Positions 6,703 through 15,875 of a DNA stretch of 64,000 nt are shown here, in pieces (within the stretch, counting starts at the first letter, position 1; each line of letters starts with the position of its first letter). Under the pieces are notes generated by a model. The model was not told the origin of the DNA. It made no database searches and was given only the letters and a program-made list of their open reading frames with translations. Origin of the DNA: Limnobacter olei (GTDB lineage: Bacteria; Pseudomonadota; Gammaproteobacteria; Burkholderiales; Burkholderiaceae_B); NCBI RefSeq assembly GCF_029087225.1, contig NZ_JARFJD010000002.1, positions 1 to 64,000 on the forward strand. Reading direction: 5' to 3'. A program made the translations under genes and the position numbers.

Positions 6703-9111
6703 ATGGCATTCTTATCTGAGCGGGATGGAGGCAGCCTCGCATCCAACGCCCAAGTGATTGAACTGATCGACCCGGGCACGGAAGGGCATCTCGAATTTAT
6801 TCGGCGTGCGCATCAGCGTTCAACGGCCGCTGGGTTGGACACCACCTCCAAAGTGGACATGGCCCCACCGCCCAGTAGTGCGCTGAAGGAATTGATCGAG
6901 AAAAATAATCGGCTGAAGTCGTGCGCCCTTCCTTTTATGGAAACCCTGTACGAGCAGGTGGTGAATACGCACAGCATGGTGCTGTTGACCGATGCCAGCG
7001 GCACCATCATCGAATCGCTGGGTGACGATGATTTCTTGGTGAAGGCCCAGAAGGTTGCCTTGGCCCCAGGAGTCACCTGGAGTGAGGAACACAAGGGCAC
7101 GAACGCAATAGGCACGGCGCTGATCGAGGAATTGCCCACCGTGGTTCACGGGCAAGACCACTTTCTGGATGTGAACCGGTTTCTGACCTGTTCAGCGGCG
7201 CCTATTTTCGACCCAAACGGTGTAGCCATCGGTGTGCTAGATGTCACCGGCGACTACCGGAGCTACCACCGCCACACCATGGGCCTGGTGCGCATGTCCG
7301 CACAAATGATTGAAAACCATTTGTTCAACAGCTCGTTTCAAGACGCAATTATTGTCCAGTTTCACCAGCGTGGCGAATTCCTCGGCTCTGTGGTGGAAGG
7401 CGCAGCAGCGTTCTCGCCAGCGGGAAAGTTTCTGGCTGCCAACCGAGCGGCCATGGTTCAGTTTGGCATGTCCGCCAATGCGCTGAAAAGCCACACCTTC
7501 AGTTCTCTTTTTGGCATGCCTTTGTCGGCCTTGATCGACCACTACCGGACCTGTAACCCCATTCCGCTCATTCTGTGTTTGCACAATGGCAACCAGGTCA
7601 CCGCACGTGCCAGCTTGGGCAGTGTAGGCCGCGGCAGAATTTTTGACTCTGTCGGTTTGGTGAAAAACAACTCTGAAGCGGCCGTGGTTCAAAACCATGC
7701 ACCAGCCCCCCAGAAAGCAAACACACATTGTCAAAAAAGCCATCACCTCTCCAGCCTGAAGTACCTGAACACGGGCGACCCGCAAGTGGCAAAGATCATC
7801 GAGAAAGTGGGCAAGGTGATCGACAAGGACATTCCCATTTTGATTCTGGGTGAAACTGGCACTGGCAAGGAGATTCTTGCGCAGGCCATACACAACGATT
7901 CGCCAAGACACGACAAGCCTTTTGTGGCGGTGAATTGCGCATCCATCCCAGAAACGCTGATTGAATCCGAGTTGTTTGGATACGAAGACGGTGCATTCAC
8001 TGGCGCAAAAAAGAAAGGTTCCCAAGGTCGAATTCTACAAGCCAACGGCGGCACTCTGTTTCTCGACGAAATCGGCGACATGCCGATTTCACTGCAAGCA
8101 AGATTGCTGCGAGTATTGCAAGAAAGGGTAGTGACGCCACTGGGCAGCCAGAAAAGCATTCCAGTGAATCTACAGGTGATTTGCGCAACGCACCGTAACT
8201 TGCGCGATCAAATCGCCGCAGGACAGTTCCGCGAAGACTTGTACTACCGGCTTCATGGCCTGGTCGTTCGTCTCCTCGCCTTGCGCGAGCGCACTGACTT
8301 ACAAAAAATCATTCAGCGCATTCTGGAAAATGAATCGCACAACCCACGCATTCGGGTGTCTAGCGAGGTGATGAAAGCGTTCACCACTCACGCATGGCCG
8401 GGCAATATTCGCCAGCTGACCAATATTTTGCGCACCGCCAGCGTAATGACGGATGAAGCAGAGACCATTGAGTGGGACCACCTGCCCGATGACTTTCTCG
8501 ACGAATGGCGTGCATTGCGACTGGACAACACCGCAAAGCCAGCGCCTCAAGAACCCGTTGAAACAGAAGAGCGCCAACAACACCCCCGCGCAACAACACC
8601 AGCGGCAAACACACGCCCACAGTTCAGCGTGCGCAGTAATTTTTCAGTACAAACAAAAATCGCAACACCGGTTCACAACAATTCGCCAGCGTTACCGGGC
8701 AGAAACAAACCAAGCACATTTGAGGTGCAGGTTCACCACCGGCCGGCCGTTGCTCGCAAAGGCAATAACCTCGACCAAACATTCAGTAAGTTCAGGGAAG
8801 GTCGGTTCGACAGCTGGACACACAGCCCAAAACCCGCCAGCCGGGAGGAAAATATCAACGCGCTTGCGCAGTCACCACGCTTCAAGGAAGACAGTTATGA
8901 CACCCGTGCCTATGATGCACGGGCGCAAGGTTACCTGGGTTCACGACAGGCCACCGCAAGGGCTCAAGTTGAAAATCCGATCAATCTGGACGACCTTGAA
9001 TCCCGTGCCATTCAAGACGCGCTGGAAACCTGCAGAGGCAATGTCAGCGCAGCTGCAAGAATGTTGGGTATTTCCAGAAACACAATTTACCGGCGCCTGA
9101 ATTCAAAGTAA
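6703..9111 (+). CDS. AcoR-type sigma-54-dependent activator (GAF, AAA+, Fis HTH)
   Basis: An 802-residue enhancer-binding protein. The N-terminal part has a GAF-like sensor (about residues 70-210), a linker, then the AAA+ domain with Walker A GETGTGKE (about 383-390), the sigma-54 contact loop GAFTGA (about 430-435) and Walker B TLFLDEIGD. A low-complexity, Pro/Gln/Arg-rich linker of roughly 150 residues leads to the Fis-type helix-turn-helix NVSAAARMLGISRNTIYRRL at the C terminus. That linker makes it longer than usual AcoR proteins (about 650). Such proteins respond to small molecules such as acetoin, alcohols or aldehydes and open sigma-54 holoenzyme promoters. The start has AGGAG upstream. 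Its position between pedF and the porin, amid -24/-12 promoters, makes it the likely master activator of the whole block. Confidence 0.9.
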   Translation: MAFLSERDGGSLASNAQVIELIDPGTEGHLEFIRRAHQRSTAAGLDTTSKVDMAPPPSSALKELIEKNNRLKSCALPFMETLYEQVVNTHSMVLLTDASGTIIESLGDDDFLVKAQKVALAPGVTWSEEHKGTNAIGTALIEELPTVVHGQDHFLDVNRFLTCSAAPIFDPNGVAIGVLDVTGDYRSYHRHTMGLVRMSAQMIENHLFNSSFQDAIIVQFHQRGEFLGSVVEGAAAFSPAGKFLAANRAAMVQFGMSANALKSHTFSSLFGMPLSALIDHYRTCNPIPLILCLHNGNQVTARASLGSVGRGRIFDSVGLVKNNSEAAVVQNHAPAPQKANTHCQKSHHLSSLKYLNTGDPQVAKIIEKVGKVIDKDIPILILGETGTGKEILAQAIHNDSPRHDKPFVAVNCASIPETLIESELFGYEDGAFTGAKKKGSQGRILQANGGTLFLDEIGDMPISLQARLLRVLQERVVTPLGSQKSIPVNLQVICATHRNLRDQIAAGQFREDLYYRLHGLVVRLLALRERTDLQKIIQRILENESHNPRIRVSSEVMKAFTTHAWPGNIRQLTNILRTASVMTDEAETIEWDHLPDDFLDEWRALRLDNTAKPAPQEPVETEERQQHPRATTPAANTRPQFSVRSNFSVQTKIATPVHNNSPALPGRNKPSTFEVQVHHRPAVARKGNNLDQTFSKFREGRFDSWTHSPKPASREENINALAQSPRFKEDSYDTRAYDARAQGYLGSRQATARAQVENPINLDDLESRAIQDALETCRGNVSAAARMLGISRNTIYRRLNSK

Positions 9112-9144
9112 AAAATCGCGTTTAGCAAACAACACTTTGCCTTT

Positions 9145-9177
9145 AAAAAACCACCCCACTGTAGGGTGGTTTTTTTT
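9145..9177 (+). terminator. Intrinsic terminator after the activator gene
   Basis: AAAAAACCACCC, loop CACTGTA, then GGGTGG followed by eight T. The flanking A and T runs extend the stem and make it bidirectional. It lies 33 bp after the activator stop codon. Confidence 0.9.
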
Positions 9178-9198
9178 GGCACAAATCAACTGAACAGT

Positions 9199-9214
9199 TG
9201 TCACAAAACTGTCA
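9199..9214 (+). promoter_or_regulatory. Conserved 16-bp box TGTCACAAAACTGTCA, copy A
   Basis: Two TGTCA half-sites are spaced 11 bp apart. The box lies 132 bp upstream of the sigma-54 promoter of the porin. Nearly identical boxes are found before both PQQ dehydrogenase genes (20342 and 26056). A separate TGTTTCA half-site lies at 9242-9248. The spacing resembles OmpR/PhoB-type direct repeats; the factor is unknown. Confidence 0.6.
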
Positions 9215-9345
9215 TTCACTTGCTCCAGCCGCACACAATTCTGTTTCAAAGCGCACCGCCTGGCACAGGCTGGCTGCACAGCCTCACCTTGTCATCAAAA
9301 ACCTTACATTTTCATTTATCTTAATAAAATCAATAGCTTATATAC

Positions 9346-9361
9346 TGGCATGTCTTTTGCC
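9346..9361 (+). promoter_or_regulatory. Sigma-54 (-24/-12) promoter of the porin gene
   Basis: TGGCATGTCTTTTGCC keeps TGGCA and TTGC with the 10-base GG-to-GC gap. The predicted start is near 9372, giving a leader of roughly 90 bases to the porin ATG. Confidence 0.8.
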
Positions 9362-9460
9362 CTAGTCCCTTCAAGCCAGTTCTACTCTGCGGTGTGCTGG
9401 CGAGCTTTAGAAGACAAACAAGCAACAACCTTTAAAAACTAAAACTGGAGGGTTGATCTT

Positions 9461-10705
9461 ATGATCAGCAAAAAATTAGTAGCAGCTTCCATCTTGGCAG
9501 CAATGGGGACTTCGGCACACGCGATCGGCTTTAAAGCCGGTGAATGGGAAATGGATATTTCTGGTTCTGTGAATGCTTACTACACCAGCACCAGTTGCGA
9601 CAACGTGGGCGACGGTGCAGGCATTTTCACCGGAAACGGCACAGCACTGCATCCTTGCGGCATTGATGCAACCAACGGCGTGGACAAGCAAAACATTCAA
9701 AACGGCTTGCTGCCTGGCTTCATCATTTTCTCCGCCTCAACCACACAGAAGGGTTACGACCTGAAAGCTGTGATTTCGATTGACCCTGGCACATCCACCG
9801 ATGGCGGAACTTCCAGTGCATTGGGATCTGGCAACCTGAGCGATGCAGGCGGCGGTCGCGGCCAAATTGTGGGCGATCAGCGTCGCGTTTATTTCTCGGT
9901 GGGCAATGCCACCATGGGTACCGTAAAAGCAGGTCGCGATATCGGCTTGTTTGGTCAAAATGCAATCTTGAACGACATGTCCTTGCTTGCAGTGGGTGGC
10001 GGCTCAGCATTTAACGGTGCTTTGAATACTACTTTGGGCTCGATCGGCTCCGGTTATGTTTACACCCAATTTCAACCCCAGATCACTTACACCACACCGG
10101 CCATTGGCAATTTGAGCGTCAGCGCTGGTGCCTTCCAGCCAGTCGCTCGCAATGCGTCAGTAACTGGCGACCGTGAACTGGGCTTCCAAGGCTTGGCCAC
10201 ATACAGCTTGGGTGATATGGGCAAGTTGTGGGGTGCTTTCATCAGCCAAGGCAATGAGCAAACAAACACCAATGCTCCAGTAGCCGATATTAGCGGCTTT
10301 GAAGTGGGTGGCACATTGAACTTTGGTTCACTGGGCTTGACCGCGAACTACTTCACTGGTGACGGACTTGGAACTGCCTTGATTGGTTTCGGCGGAAGCG
10401 ACGCACTGGCCCAAGAACGAGAGTCTCAAGGTTACCTGGTTCAAGCAACTTACAAGGTAGGTGATACCAAGTTCGGCGTGAATTACGGTGTCTCCAGCCT
10501 GGATGCCACTGCAAACGATCGTGCAACGGCAACTCGCATTCTGGATGAAAGTGAGCAGTTGACGCTGGGTGTTTATCACAACCTTACGCCTAGCCTGACG
10601 ATTGCTGGTGAATACATCACCAACACCGTGAAGTACCAGTTGGGCGGCCCCACACAGGACGCTGAATCCGACACAATCGCAATCGGTGCAATTCTGTTCT
10701 TCTAA
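9461..10705 (+). CDS. Outer-membrane porin of the alcohol oxidation regulon
   Basis: A 414-residue protein with a signal peptide (cleavage after ...GTSAHA), many alternating beta-strand segments rich in Gly, Thr and Tyr, and a terminal phenylalanine (IGAILFF), as expected for a beta-barrel. It resembles Gram-negative trimeric porins of beta- and gammaproteobacteria. The ATG has GGAGG upstream. The sigma-54 promoter and the conserved box upstream tie it to the quinoprotein genes, so it may admit alcohol or aldehyde substrates to the periplasm; that role is inference. A cysteine pair near residues 46-60 (CDN...CGID) is unusual for a porin and may form a disulfide in a loop. Confidence 0.82.
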   Translation: MISKKLVAASILAAMGTSAHAIGFKAGEWEMDISGSVNAYYTSTSCDNVGDGAGIFTGNGTALHPCGIDATNGVDKQNIQNGLLPGFIIFSASTTQKGYDLKAVISIDPGTSTDGGTSSALGSGNLSDAGGGRGQIVGDQRRVYFSVGNATMGTVKAGRDIGLFGQNAILNDMSLLAVGGGSAFNGALNTTLGSIGSGYVYTQFQPQITYTTPAIGNLSVSAGAFQPVARNASVTGDRELGFQGLATYSLGDMGKLWGAFISQGNEQTNTNAPVADISGFEVGGTLNFGSLGLTANYFTGDGLGTALIGFGGSDALAQERESQGYLVQATYKVGDTKFGVNYGVSSLDATANDRATATRILDESEQLTLGVYHNLTPSLTIAGEYITNTVKYQLGGPTQDAESDTIAIGAILFF

Positions 10706-10769
10706 ATCGTTAACCACCCTCCGTTAACGATTACCCTAAGGCGCGAGCTCATAAGGCTCGCGCCTTTTT
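10705..10769 (+). terminator. Double hairpin terminator after the porin gene
   Basis: A first perfect 10-bp stem AATCGTTAAC/GTTAACGATT (10705-10732) overlaps the stop codon. It is followed by GGCGCGAGC-TCATAAG-GCTCGCGCC and five T (10740-10769), a strong intrinsic terminator. Confidence 0.92.
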
Positions 10770-10775
10770 GCTTTT

Positions 10776-10792
10776 TGTTTCAATCTGCAACA
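10776..10792. promoter_or_regulatory. Putative enhancer of the pqqA promoter
   Basis: TGTTTCA-ATC-TGCAACA differs from a perfect TGTTTCA-N3-TGAAACA dyad at one base. It lies about 55 bp upstream of the -24 element of the pqqA promoter, immediately after the porin terminator. Confidence 0.65.
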
Positions 10793-10845
10793 CCCACAAC
10801 ACCCTTATTTTCCACATCATAAAATTCCCGACAAATACCTGTGCA

Positions 10846-10861
10846 AGGCACAGGAATTGCT
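10846..10861 (+). promoter_or_regulatory. Sigma-54 (-24/-12) promoter of pqqA
   Basis: AGGCACAGGAATTGCT matches the consensus except for the first base, with correct GG-N10-GC spacing. The start would be near 10872, giving a leader of about 90 bases before pqqA. Confidence 0.72.
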
Positions 10862-10960
10862 ATTTAAATAATCGAGGACGAACAACATGGCGCAAGCCTG
10901 GTTCTTCACCAAATCCCTTCGGGATGGGGTGCATTTTAAAAAGCATAAGGAGGATATTTC

Positions 10961-11035
10961 ATGCAGTGGACTACACCATCGTTTGTTGACATGCGTTTCG
11001 GTTTCGAAATCACCATGTACATCGCCAACCGTTAA
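10961..11035 (+). CDS. pqqA: PQQ precursor peptide PqqA
   Basis: A 24-residue peptide, MQWTTPSFVDMRFGFEITMY followed by IANR. Glu16 and Tyr20 form the conserved E-x-x-x-Y pair that PqqE cross-links to build pyrroloquinoline quinone. It is easily missed because of its size. A very strong ribosome site (AAGGAGG) lies 8 bases before the ATG. A terminator hairpin follows before pqqB, which fits the known need for far more PqqA than PqqBCDE. Confidence 0.95.
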   Translation: MQWTTPSFVDMRFGFEITMYIANR

Positions 11036-11052
11036 TTTGACGGTTCGCACGA

Positions 11053-11088
11053 CCCCGGATAGCCTTTGAGGCTAGCGGGGTTTTTTTT
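11053..11088 (+). terminator. Terminator/attenuator between pqqA and pqqB
   Basis: A stem formed by CCCCGGATAGCC and GGCTAGCGGGG with a TTTGA loop is followed by eight T. It lies 17 bp after pqqA and 19 bp before pqqB, so most transcripts should end here and only read-through would reach pqqBCDE. Confidence 0.9.
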
Positions 11089-11107
11089 ACCCCTGAAAAA
11101 AGCAACT

Positions 11108-12040
11108 ATGAAAATCAAAGTTCTGGGTTCCGCAGCAGGCGGAGGGTTCCCACAGTGGAACTGTAACTGCACCAACTGCCAGGCCGTTCGGGCCAAAGCG
11201 CCCGGGTATACCGCGCGCACCCAGTCGTCGATTGCCATATCCGACGGGTCAGCCAACTGGATATTGGTGAATGCATCGCCCGATATACTCACGCAAATCA
11301 AAAACACCCCTGAACTGCAACCCAACCGCGGCCCACGCGATACGGGCATATCTGCAGTCATTTTGATGGACGCGCAAATTGATCACACCACCGGCCTGTT
11401 GATGATGCGCGAGGGGAAAACACCCATGCGCCTGTTCACAACCCCAGCTGTGTGGGAAGACCTGACCAACGGTTTACCCTTGGTGCCTACGCTTGGGTTT
11501 TATTGCGGCGTGAAGTGGACCCCACTGTGCACCGAATGCGATGAATTTTTCTCCATCAGCCCGCTGGACAGCATCAAGATCAAATCAATCCCGCTAATCA
11601 GCAAAGCGCCCCCCTATTCCCCCAGCCGCTACGCCCAACGCCGTGGCGACAATATCGGTTTGTTGATTGAAGACACCAACACAGGCAAGAAAGTATTTTA
11701 CGCCCCTGGACTTGGAGAAATTACGCCCGATATTCTGCCCTACATGCAACAGGCCGATGTGTTGATGGTGGACGGCACCTTCTGGACCGAAGATGAAATG
11801 GTCACGCAAGGGTTTTCGCAAAAAATGGCCGCGGACATGGGCCACCTGCCGCAAACTGACAAACCCGGTAAGCGCGGTTCGGGCATGATCAGCCAGTTAC
11901 GTCAATTTGAACACCAACGTAAAATCCTGATTCACATCAACAACACCAACCCGATTTTGTACGAGCATGGCGACGAGCGCGCTATTCTGGCCGACAATGG
12001 AATTGAAGTGTCTTACGATGGCATGGAGATTCTGGCATGA
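11108..12040 (+). CDS. pqqB: PQQ biosynthesis protein PqqB
   Basis: A 310-residue metallo-beta-lactamase-fold protein beginning [20 protein letters not shown], the typical PqqB start, with CxCxxC-like cysteines (CNCTNC) and the family segment [17 protein letters not shown]. PqqB acts in PQQ assembly as an iron-dependent hydroxylase of the tyrosine-derived intermediate. The ATG at 11108 fits the family; an upstream in-frame start would lie inside the terminator. It overlaps pqqC by four bases. Confidence 0.95.
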   Translation: MKIKVLGSAAGGGFPQWNCNCTNCQAVRAKAPGYTARTQSSIAISDGSANWILVNASPDILTQIKNTPELQPNRGPRDTGISAVILMDAQIDHTTGLLMMREGKTPMRLFTTPAVWEDLTNGLPLVPTLGFYCGVKWTPLCTECDEFFSISPLDSIKIKSIPLISKAPPYSPSRYAQRRGDNIGLLIEDTNTGKKVFYAPGLGEITPDILPYMQQADVLMVDGTFWTEDEMVTQGFSQKMAADMGHLPQTDKPGKRGSGMISQLRQFEHQRKILIHINNTNPILYEHGDERAILADNGIEVSYDGMEILA

Positions 12041-12762
12041 GCAGCAACAAAGCCTGGAGCAAGAAAGAGTTCGAAGAACGCTTGCGCGCCAAGGGCGACA
12101 GGTATCACATTCACCACCCCTTCAACGTGGCTATGCGCGAAGGCAAACTGAGCCGTGAGCAATTGCGTGGCTGGGTGGCCAACCGGTTTTATTACCAGGT
12201 ATGCATTCCGCAGAAAGACGCTGCGGTGATGGCCAACTGCGATGATCGCGAAACCCGCCGCCGCTGGGTTCAACGCATTCTCGATCACGATGGTTGGGAA
12301 GGAAATGCTGGTGGCATTGAAGCCTGGAGCCGATTGGGCGAAGCTGTTGGCATCGACAGGGACGTACTGTGGGGCCAGCAGTTGGTGCTGCCTGGTGTGC
12401 GTTTCGCAGTGGATGCCTACGTGAATTTTGCCCGCCGTGCACCCTGGCAAGAGGCAGTTTGTTCATCGCTCACCGAAATGTTCGCGCCAGAAATTCACAA
12501 GCAGCGCTTGAGCAATTGGCCCAAAGACTACAAGTGGGTGGCTCCTGAAGGTTTGAATTATTTCCGTTCGCGGATCAGCCTTGCGCAGCGTGATGTGGAA
12601 CACGGTCTGGAGGTGACTTTGAATTATTTCAAGACGCGCGCGCAGCAGGAACGTGCGCTTGAAATTCTTCAATTTAAACTGGATGTGTTGTGGAGCATGT
12701 CAGACGCAATTGCGCTGGCTTATCCTGACAAACCCGTCAAAACAAAACCGAAAAAACCATGA
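12037..12762 (+). CDS. pqqC: Pyrroloquinoline-quinone synthase PqqC
   Basis: A 241-residue all-helical oxidase of the haem-oxygenase-like fold, which catalyses the final ring closure and eight-electron oxidation to PQQ without cofactor. Characteristic segments are [27 protein letters not shown] and [12 protein letters not shown]. It is joined to pqqB and pqqD by 4-base overlaps. Confidence 0.95.
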   Translation: MSSNKAWSKKEFEERLRAKGDRYHIHHPFNVAMREGKLSREQLRGWVANRFYYQVCIPQKDAAVMANCDDRETRRRWVQRILDHDGWEGNAGGIEAWSRLGEAVGIDRDVLWGQQLVLPGVRFAVDAYVNFARRAPWQEAVCSSLTEMFAPEIHKQRLSNWPKDYKWVAPEGLNYFRSRISLAQRDVEHGLEVTLNYFKTRAQQERALEILQFKLDVLWSMSDAIALAYPDKPVKTKPKKP

Positions 12763-13040
12763 ACACCGAGACAAATCCAACTTTACCGGAGTACCCCAAG
12801 CTGAACCGCTTGTTCCGACTGCAGTACGAAGAGGCGCAAAAAACCCACGTATTGCTGTACCCCGAGGGCATGGTGAAACTTAACCAGTCCGCAAGCGAAA
12901 TTTTGTTGTTGTGCGACGGCAACCGGACAGTTGGGGACATCGTCGCTGCGCTTGAAACGAAATTCAACGCGACGGGCCTGGAAGCAGATGTGCGCAGCAT
13001 GCTGCAAGAGGCCACGCGCCGCAACTGGCTGGACGCATGA
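12759..13040 (+). CDS. pqqD: PQQ peptide chaperone PqqD
   Basis: A 93-residue RiPP recognition element protein with [18 protein letters not shown] and the following winged-helix segment typical of PqqD. It binds PqqA and presents it to the radical SAM enzyme PqqE. It overlaps both neighbours by four bases, so PqqC, D and E are translationally coupled. Confidence 0.93.
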   Translation: MNTETNPTLPEYPKLNRLFRLQYEEAQKTHVLLYPEGMVKLNQSASEILLLCDGNRTVGDIVAALETKFNATGLEADVRSMLQEATRRNWLDA

Positions 13041-14233
13041 CAGGCTTGAGCGAACTCACTACACGGCCGGCTGGCCCGCTCTGGTTGCTGGCTGAACTGA
13101 CCTACCGCTGCCCGCTGCACTGCGTGTTTTGCTACAACCCAGTGGACTACAAAACCAACACGAATGAGCTGACAACCGCCGAATGGAAAGAAACCATGAA
13201 GCAAGCGCGCGCATTGGGCGCGGTGCAACTCGGTTTCTCGGGTGGCGAACCCCTGCTGCGTGAAGATCTTGAAGAACTGGTGGCCTATGGCCACGAACTG
13301 GGTTACTACACCAACTTGATTACTTCGGGTATCGGCTTGAAACCAGCCCGGCTGGATGCCTTGAAAGCGGCTGGACTTGACCATATTCAAGTGAGCTTTC
13401 AAGATGCAACACAAGCTGCCAACGACGCGCTCAGCGACACCAAAACATTTGGAAAAAAACTTGAAATTGCCACCGCTGTGAAAGCAGCCGGCTGGCCCAT
13501 GGTGCTGAACGTGGTGCTACATCGCTTGAATCTGGACCACATTGATTCAATCATCGAGCTGGCCGTCAAGCTTGGTGTCGAGTATCTGGAACTGGCCAAT
13601 ACGCAGTACTACGGCTGGGCATTTAAAAACAAGGCTGCCCTGATTCCAACCCATGATCAACTGAAACATGCAGAAGAACGCGTGGCCGCATGGCGCGAAA
13701 AACTGGGCAACAGCATGAAGTTGCTGTTTGTAGTGCCCGACTATTTCGAGAAAACACCCAAGCCCTGCATGAGCGGCTGGGGCAATGTGTTTCTCAGTAT
13801 CAGCCCGGATGGCACCGCCCTGCCCTGCCAGGCCGCTCGCATGCTGCCTGGCTTTGAATTTCCGAATGTAAAAACCAGCACGGTTGAACACATTTGGTAT
13901 GAAAGCGATGGCTTCACGCGCTATCGTGGCGATGCCTGGATGAAAGAGCCCTGCCGCACCTGCCCCGATAAAGCGAAGGATTACGGCGGTTGCCGGTGCC
14001 AAGCCTACCTGATTACAGGCGACGCCACCAACGCTGACCCGGTGTGCCACAAGTCACCGGAACACGAAAAGGTGATTGCGTTTGTGGATGCTGCACAGCG
14101 GCGCGATGATCCCAACGATTACCTGAAAATTCAAAAGCAGGAACAACAAACCCTTGCCGATACGGCTGAGGTGCCCGTGGTATGGTATCGCAGCGATCAC
14201 AACAGCTTGCATTTGAGCAAAAACGGCACTTGA
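13037..14233 (+). CDS. pqqE: PqqA peptide cyclase PqqE (radical SAM, SPASM)
   Basis: A 398-residue radical SAM enzyme with the CxxxCxxC motif CPLHCVFC (Cys25, 29 and 32) and a C-terminal SPASM region of auxiliary cluster cysteines ([35 protein letters not shown]). It forms the Glu-Tyr carbon-carbon bond in PqqA. The C terminus extends about 20 residues past the last family-typical cysteine. It overlaps pqqD by four bases. Confidence 0.95.
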   Translation: MTGLSELTTRPAGPLWLLAELTYRCPLHCVFCYNPVDYKTNTNELTTAEWKETMKQARALGAVQLGFSGGEPLLREDLEELVAYGHELGYYTNLITSGIGLKPARLDALKAAGLDHIQVSFQDATQAANDALSDTKTFGKKLEIATAVKAAGWPMVLNVVLHRLNLDHIDSIIELAVKLGVEYLELANTQYYGWAFKNKAALIPTHDQLKHAEERVAAWREKLGNSMKLLFVVPDYFEKTPKPCMSGWGNVFLSISPDGTALPCQAARMLPGFEFPNVKTSTVEHIWYESDGFTRYRGDAWMKEPCRTCPDKAKDYGGCRCQAYLITGDATNADPVCHKSPEHEKVIAFVDAAQRRDDPNDYLKIQKQEQQTLADTAEVPVVWYRSDHNSLHLSKNGT

Positions 14234-15009
14234 ACTCCAATACAACCACACGACTTCACGCGCGGAATCTTCAGTTTTCCTGGGGCGATCGCCTGGCCTT
14301 GAATAAGGTCAGCCTGGATCTGGAAGCGGGTGAAATGTTTGGCTTGCTTGGTCCAAACGGTGCTGGTAAAACCACATTGATCAGCCTGATCGCAGGGTTG
14401 ATTGCACCCGATGAAGGTGAACTGTCCGTGCTGGGTTACAGCACCCGCAGGGCCGCAGACCTGGCTCGAAAAAATCTGGGCTTTGTATTCCAGTCGGTGT
14501 CGCTGGATCGTTTCATGACCGTGGAAGAAAACCTGATGTTTGCCGCAGGCCTGCAAGGTTTGAACAAGGCTCAAGCGAAAGCCAATCTTGCGCACCTGTT
14601 CACCATTTTCCCGATTCAAGCCTGGCTGAACCGCACTGTAGGAAGCCTCTCCGGCGGGCAAAAAAGGCTGGTGGACATTGCGCGCGCCATGGTGCATCAA
14701 CCCGGCGTGCTGATTCTTGATGAACCCACCACCGCGCTTGATGTGCCATCCAAAAACACGGTGTGGGAAACACTGAAAACACTACAGGCCGTGGATGGCT
14801 TGACGATATTTGTGGCCACTCATTTGATGGACGAGGCCAGCAGCTGCGACCGGGTTGGCTTTTTGAACAAAGGCGAACTGAACTGGCTTGGTACACCCAC
14901 ACAAGCGTTGGACGAATTACCTGATCAAAGCGTAACCAGTGTGCGCACTGCCACCTTGGCAGACTGGTTTGTGTGGAAAATGAATGGTGGAGCCGACCGC
15001 GTATGCTGA
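14230..15009 (+). CDS. ABC transporter ATP-binding subunit, PQQ-dependent alcohol dehydrogenase system
   Basis: About 259 residues with Walker [10 protein letters not shown], signature LSGGQKRL and Walker [10 protein letters not shown]. It belongs to the ABC-2 exporter ATPases found next to pqq and ped/exa genes. I prefer the TTG at 14230, which overlaps the pqqE stop as TTGA; an ATG at 14182 would add 16 residues and overlap pqqE by 52 bases. The substrate is unknown; in pseudomonads these transporters are linked to quinoprotein alcohol oxidation. Confidence 0.85.
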   Translation: MNSNTTTRLHARNLQFSWGDRLALNKVSLDLEAGEMFGLLGPNGAGKTTLISLIAGLIAPDEGELSVLGYSTRRAADLARKNLGFVFQSVSLDRFMTVEENLMFAAGLQGLNKAQAKANLAHLFTIFPIQAWLNRTVGSLSGGQKRLVDIARAMVHQPGVLILDEPTTALDVPSKNTVWETLKTLQAVDGLTIFVATHLMDEASSCDRVGFLNKGELNWLGTPTQALDELPDQSVTSVRTATLADWFVWKMNGGADRVC

Positions 15010-15818
15010 TGCAATTTTATTGGGCTGTGATTCGCCGTGAAAGCCAGAAACTGCTGAAGCAACGTGACCGCTTGGCCGCAGCAATGGTGCGCCCCGTGCT
15101 TTGGCTGTGGATTATCGGTGGCGGCATGCAGGCATTGGCTGGTGGCGATTACACAGCCCGCTTGCTGCCAGGCATTGTGGGCATGACCTTGCTGTTTGGC
15201 GGCATGGTGGGCGGCCTAAGCATCGCGCTGGACAAAGACGCCGGCACCATGCGATTGCTAGTGACCGCCCCAGTCAAAACTCACCACATTTTGATCGCAA
15301 AAACCCTGGGGGCAGCCATTGGTGCATTGGTCCAGATGGGCCTGTTGATCGTACTGCTGCTGGCGCTGGAAGGTTTGTACACGCTGCTGTTTCCTTTGGG
15401 TTTTGATCTGCAGGATGTACTGCCATGGGTAGGAAGAACGTTGTGGCCTCAACTGCATGTGCTGATGCCAGGCGCTGCGCTTGCAGCACTTAGCTGCGCT
15501 GCACTGGGTGTGCTGTGCGGCACCTTCGCCAAGTCAATTGATGGCTTTGCGGTCATGATGAATTTCGTGATTTTTCCTGTGTTTTTCTTCAGCGGTGCGC
15601 TGTACCCAATCGACCCGATGCCTGCCTTGGCTCGTTGGGTGTCTCTGCTGAATCCGTTTTCCTATTGTGTCGATTTGCTGCGCCATGCATTTAGCAGTCA
15701 TGCTGAATTTAGCCTGCTGTTCAGTGCATCTGTATTGGCGATTACAACAATCGCAATGCTGGCAGTGGCCACATGGAAGTTTTCTCAAACTGGTGCAGCG
15801 GTGCCATTGAATCAATAA
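15003..15818 (+). CDS. ABC-2 type permease, PedC-like
   Basis: A 271-residue membrane protein with six predicted membrane segments, for example MVRPVLWLWIIGGGMQAL near the start, LLPGIVGMTLLFGGMVGGLS, and the FFSGALYPIDPMPALARWVS loop typical of ABC-2 permeases. It pairs with the preceding ATPase; the start ATGCTGA overlaps the ATPase stop. Together they form an exporter associated with PQQ alcohol dehydrogenase systems. It is the probable last gene of the pqq transcript. Confidence 0.85.
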   Translation: MLMQFYWAVIRRESQKLLKQRDRLAAAMVRPVLWLWIIGGGMQALAGGDYTARLLPGIVGMTLLFGGMVGGLSIALDKDAGTMRLLVTAPVKTHHILIAKTLGAAIGALVQMGLLIVLLLALEGLYTLLFPLGFDLQDVLPWVGRTLWPQLHVLMPGAALAALSCAALGVLCGTFAKSIDGFAVMMNFVIFPVFFFSGALYPIDPMPALARWVSLLNPFSYCVDLLRHAFSSHAEFSLLFSASVLAITTIAMLAVATWKFSQTGAAVPLNQ

Positions 15819-15875
15819 GGAACTTTACATAAAGCAAGTCCACTTAGCTTGCCTTCACTTTTTTCCCGTCTCAAA

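Noticed and set aside
7237-8025. Long antisense frames within the activator gene and similar long antisense frames elsewhere (for example 18430-19209, 38438-39169)
   Set aside because: They mirror strongly supported genes on the other strand and have low-complexity, His/Cys-rich translations without family features.
9199-9214. Calling the TGTCA box a true Pho box
   Set aside because: It resembles the PhoB consensus but the neighbouring genes have no phosphate function; I kept it as an unassigned box.
9277-9295. TGGCACAGGCTGGCTGCAC as another sigma-54 promoter of the porin
   Set aside because: The GG-to-GC gap is 12 bases, not 10; the element at 9346 has correct spacing.
10887-11069. 60-codon frame overlapping pqqA
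   Set aside because: It covers pqqA in another frame and ends in the terminator. The E-x-x-x-Y peptide is the real product. It could be a leader frame but I do not call it a gene.
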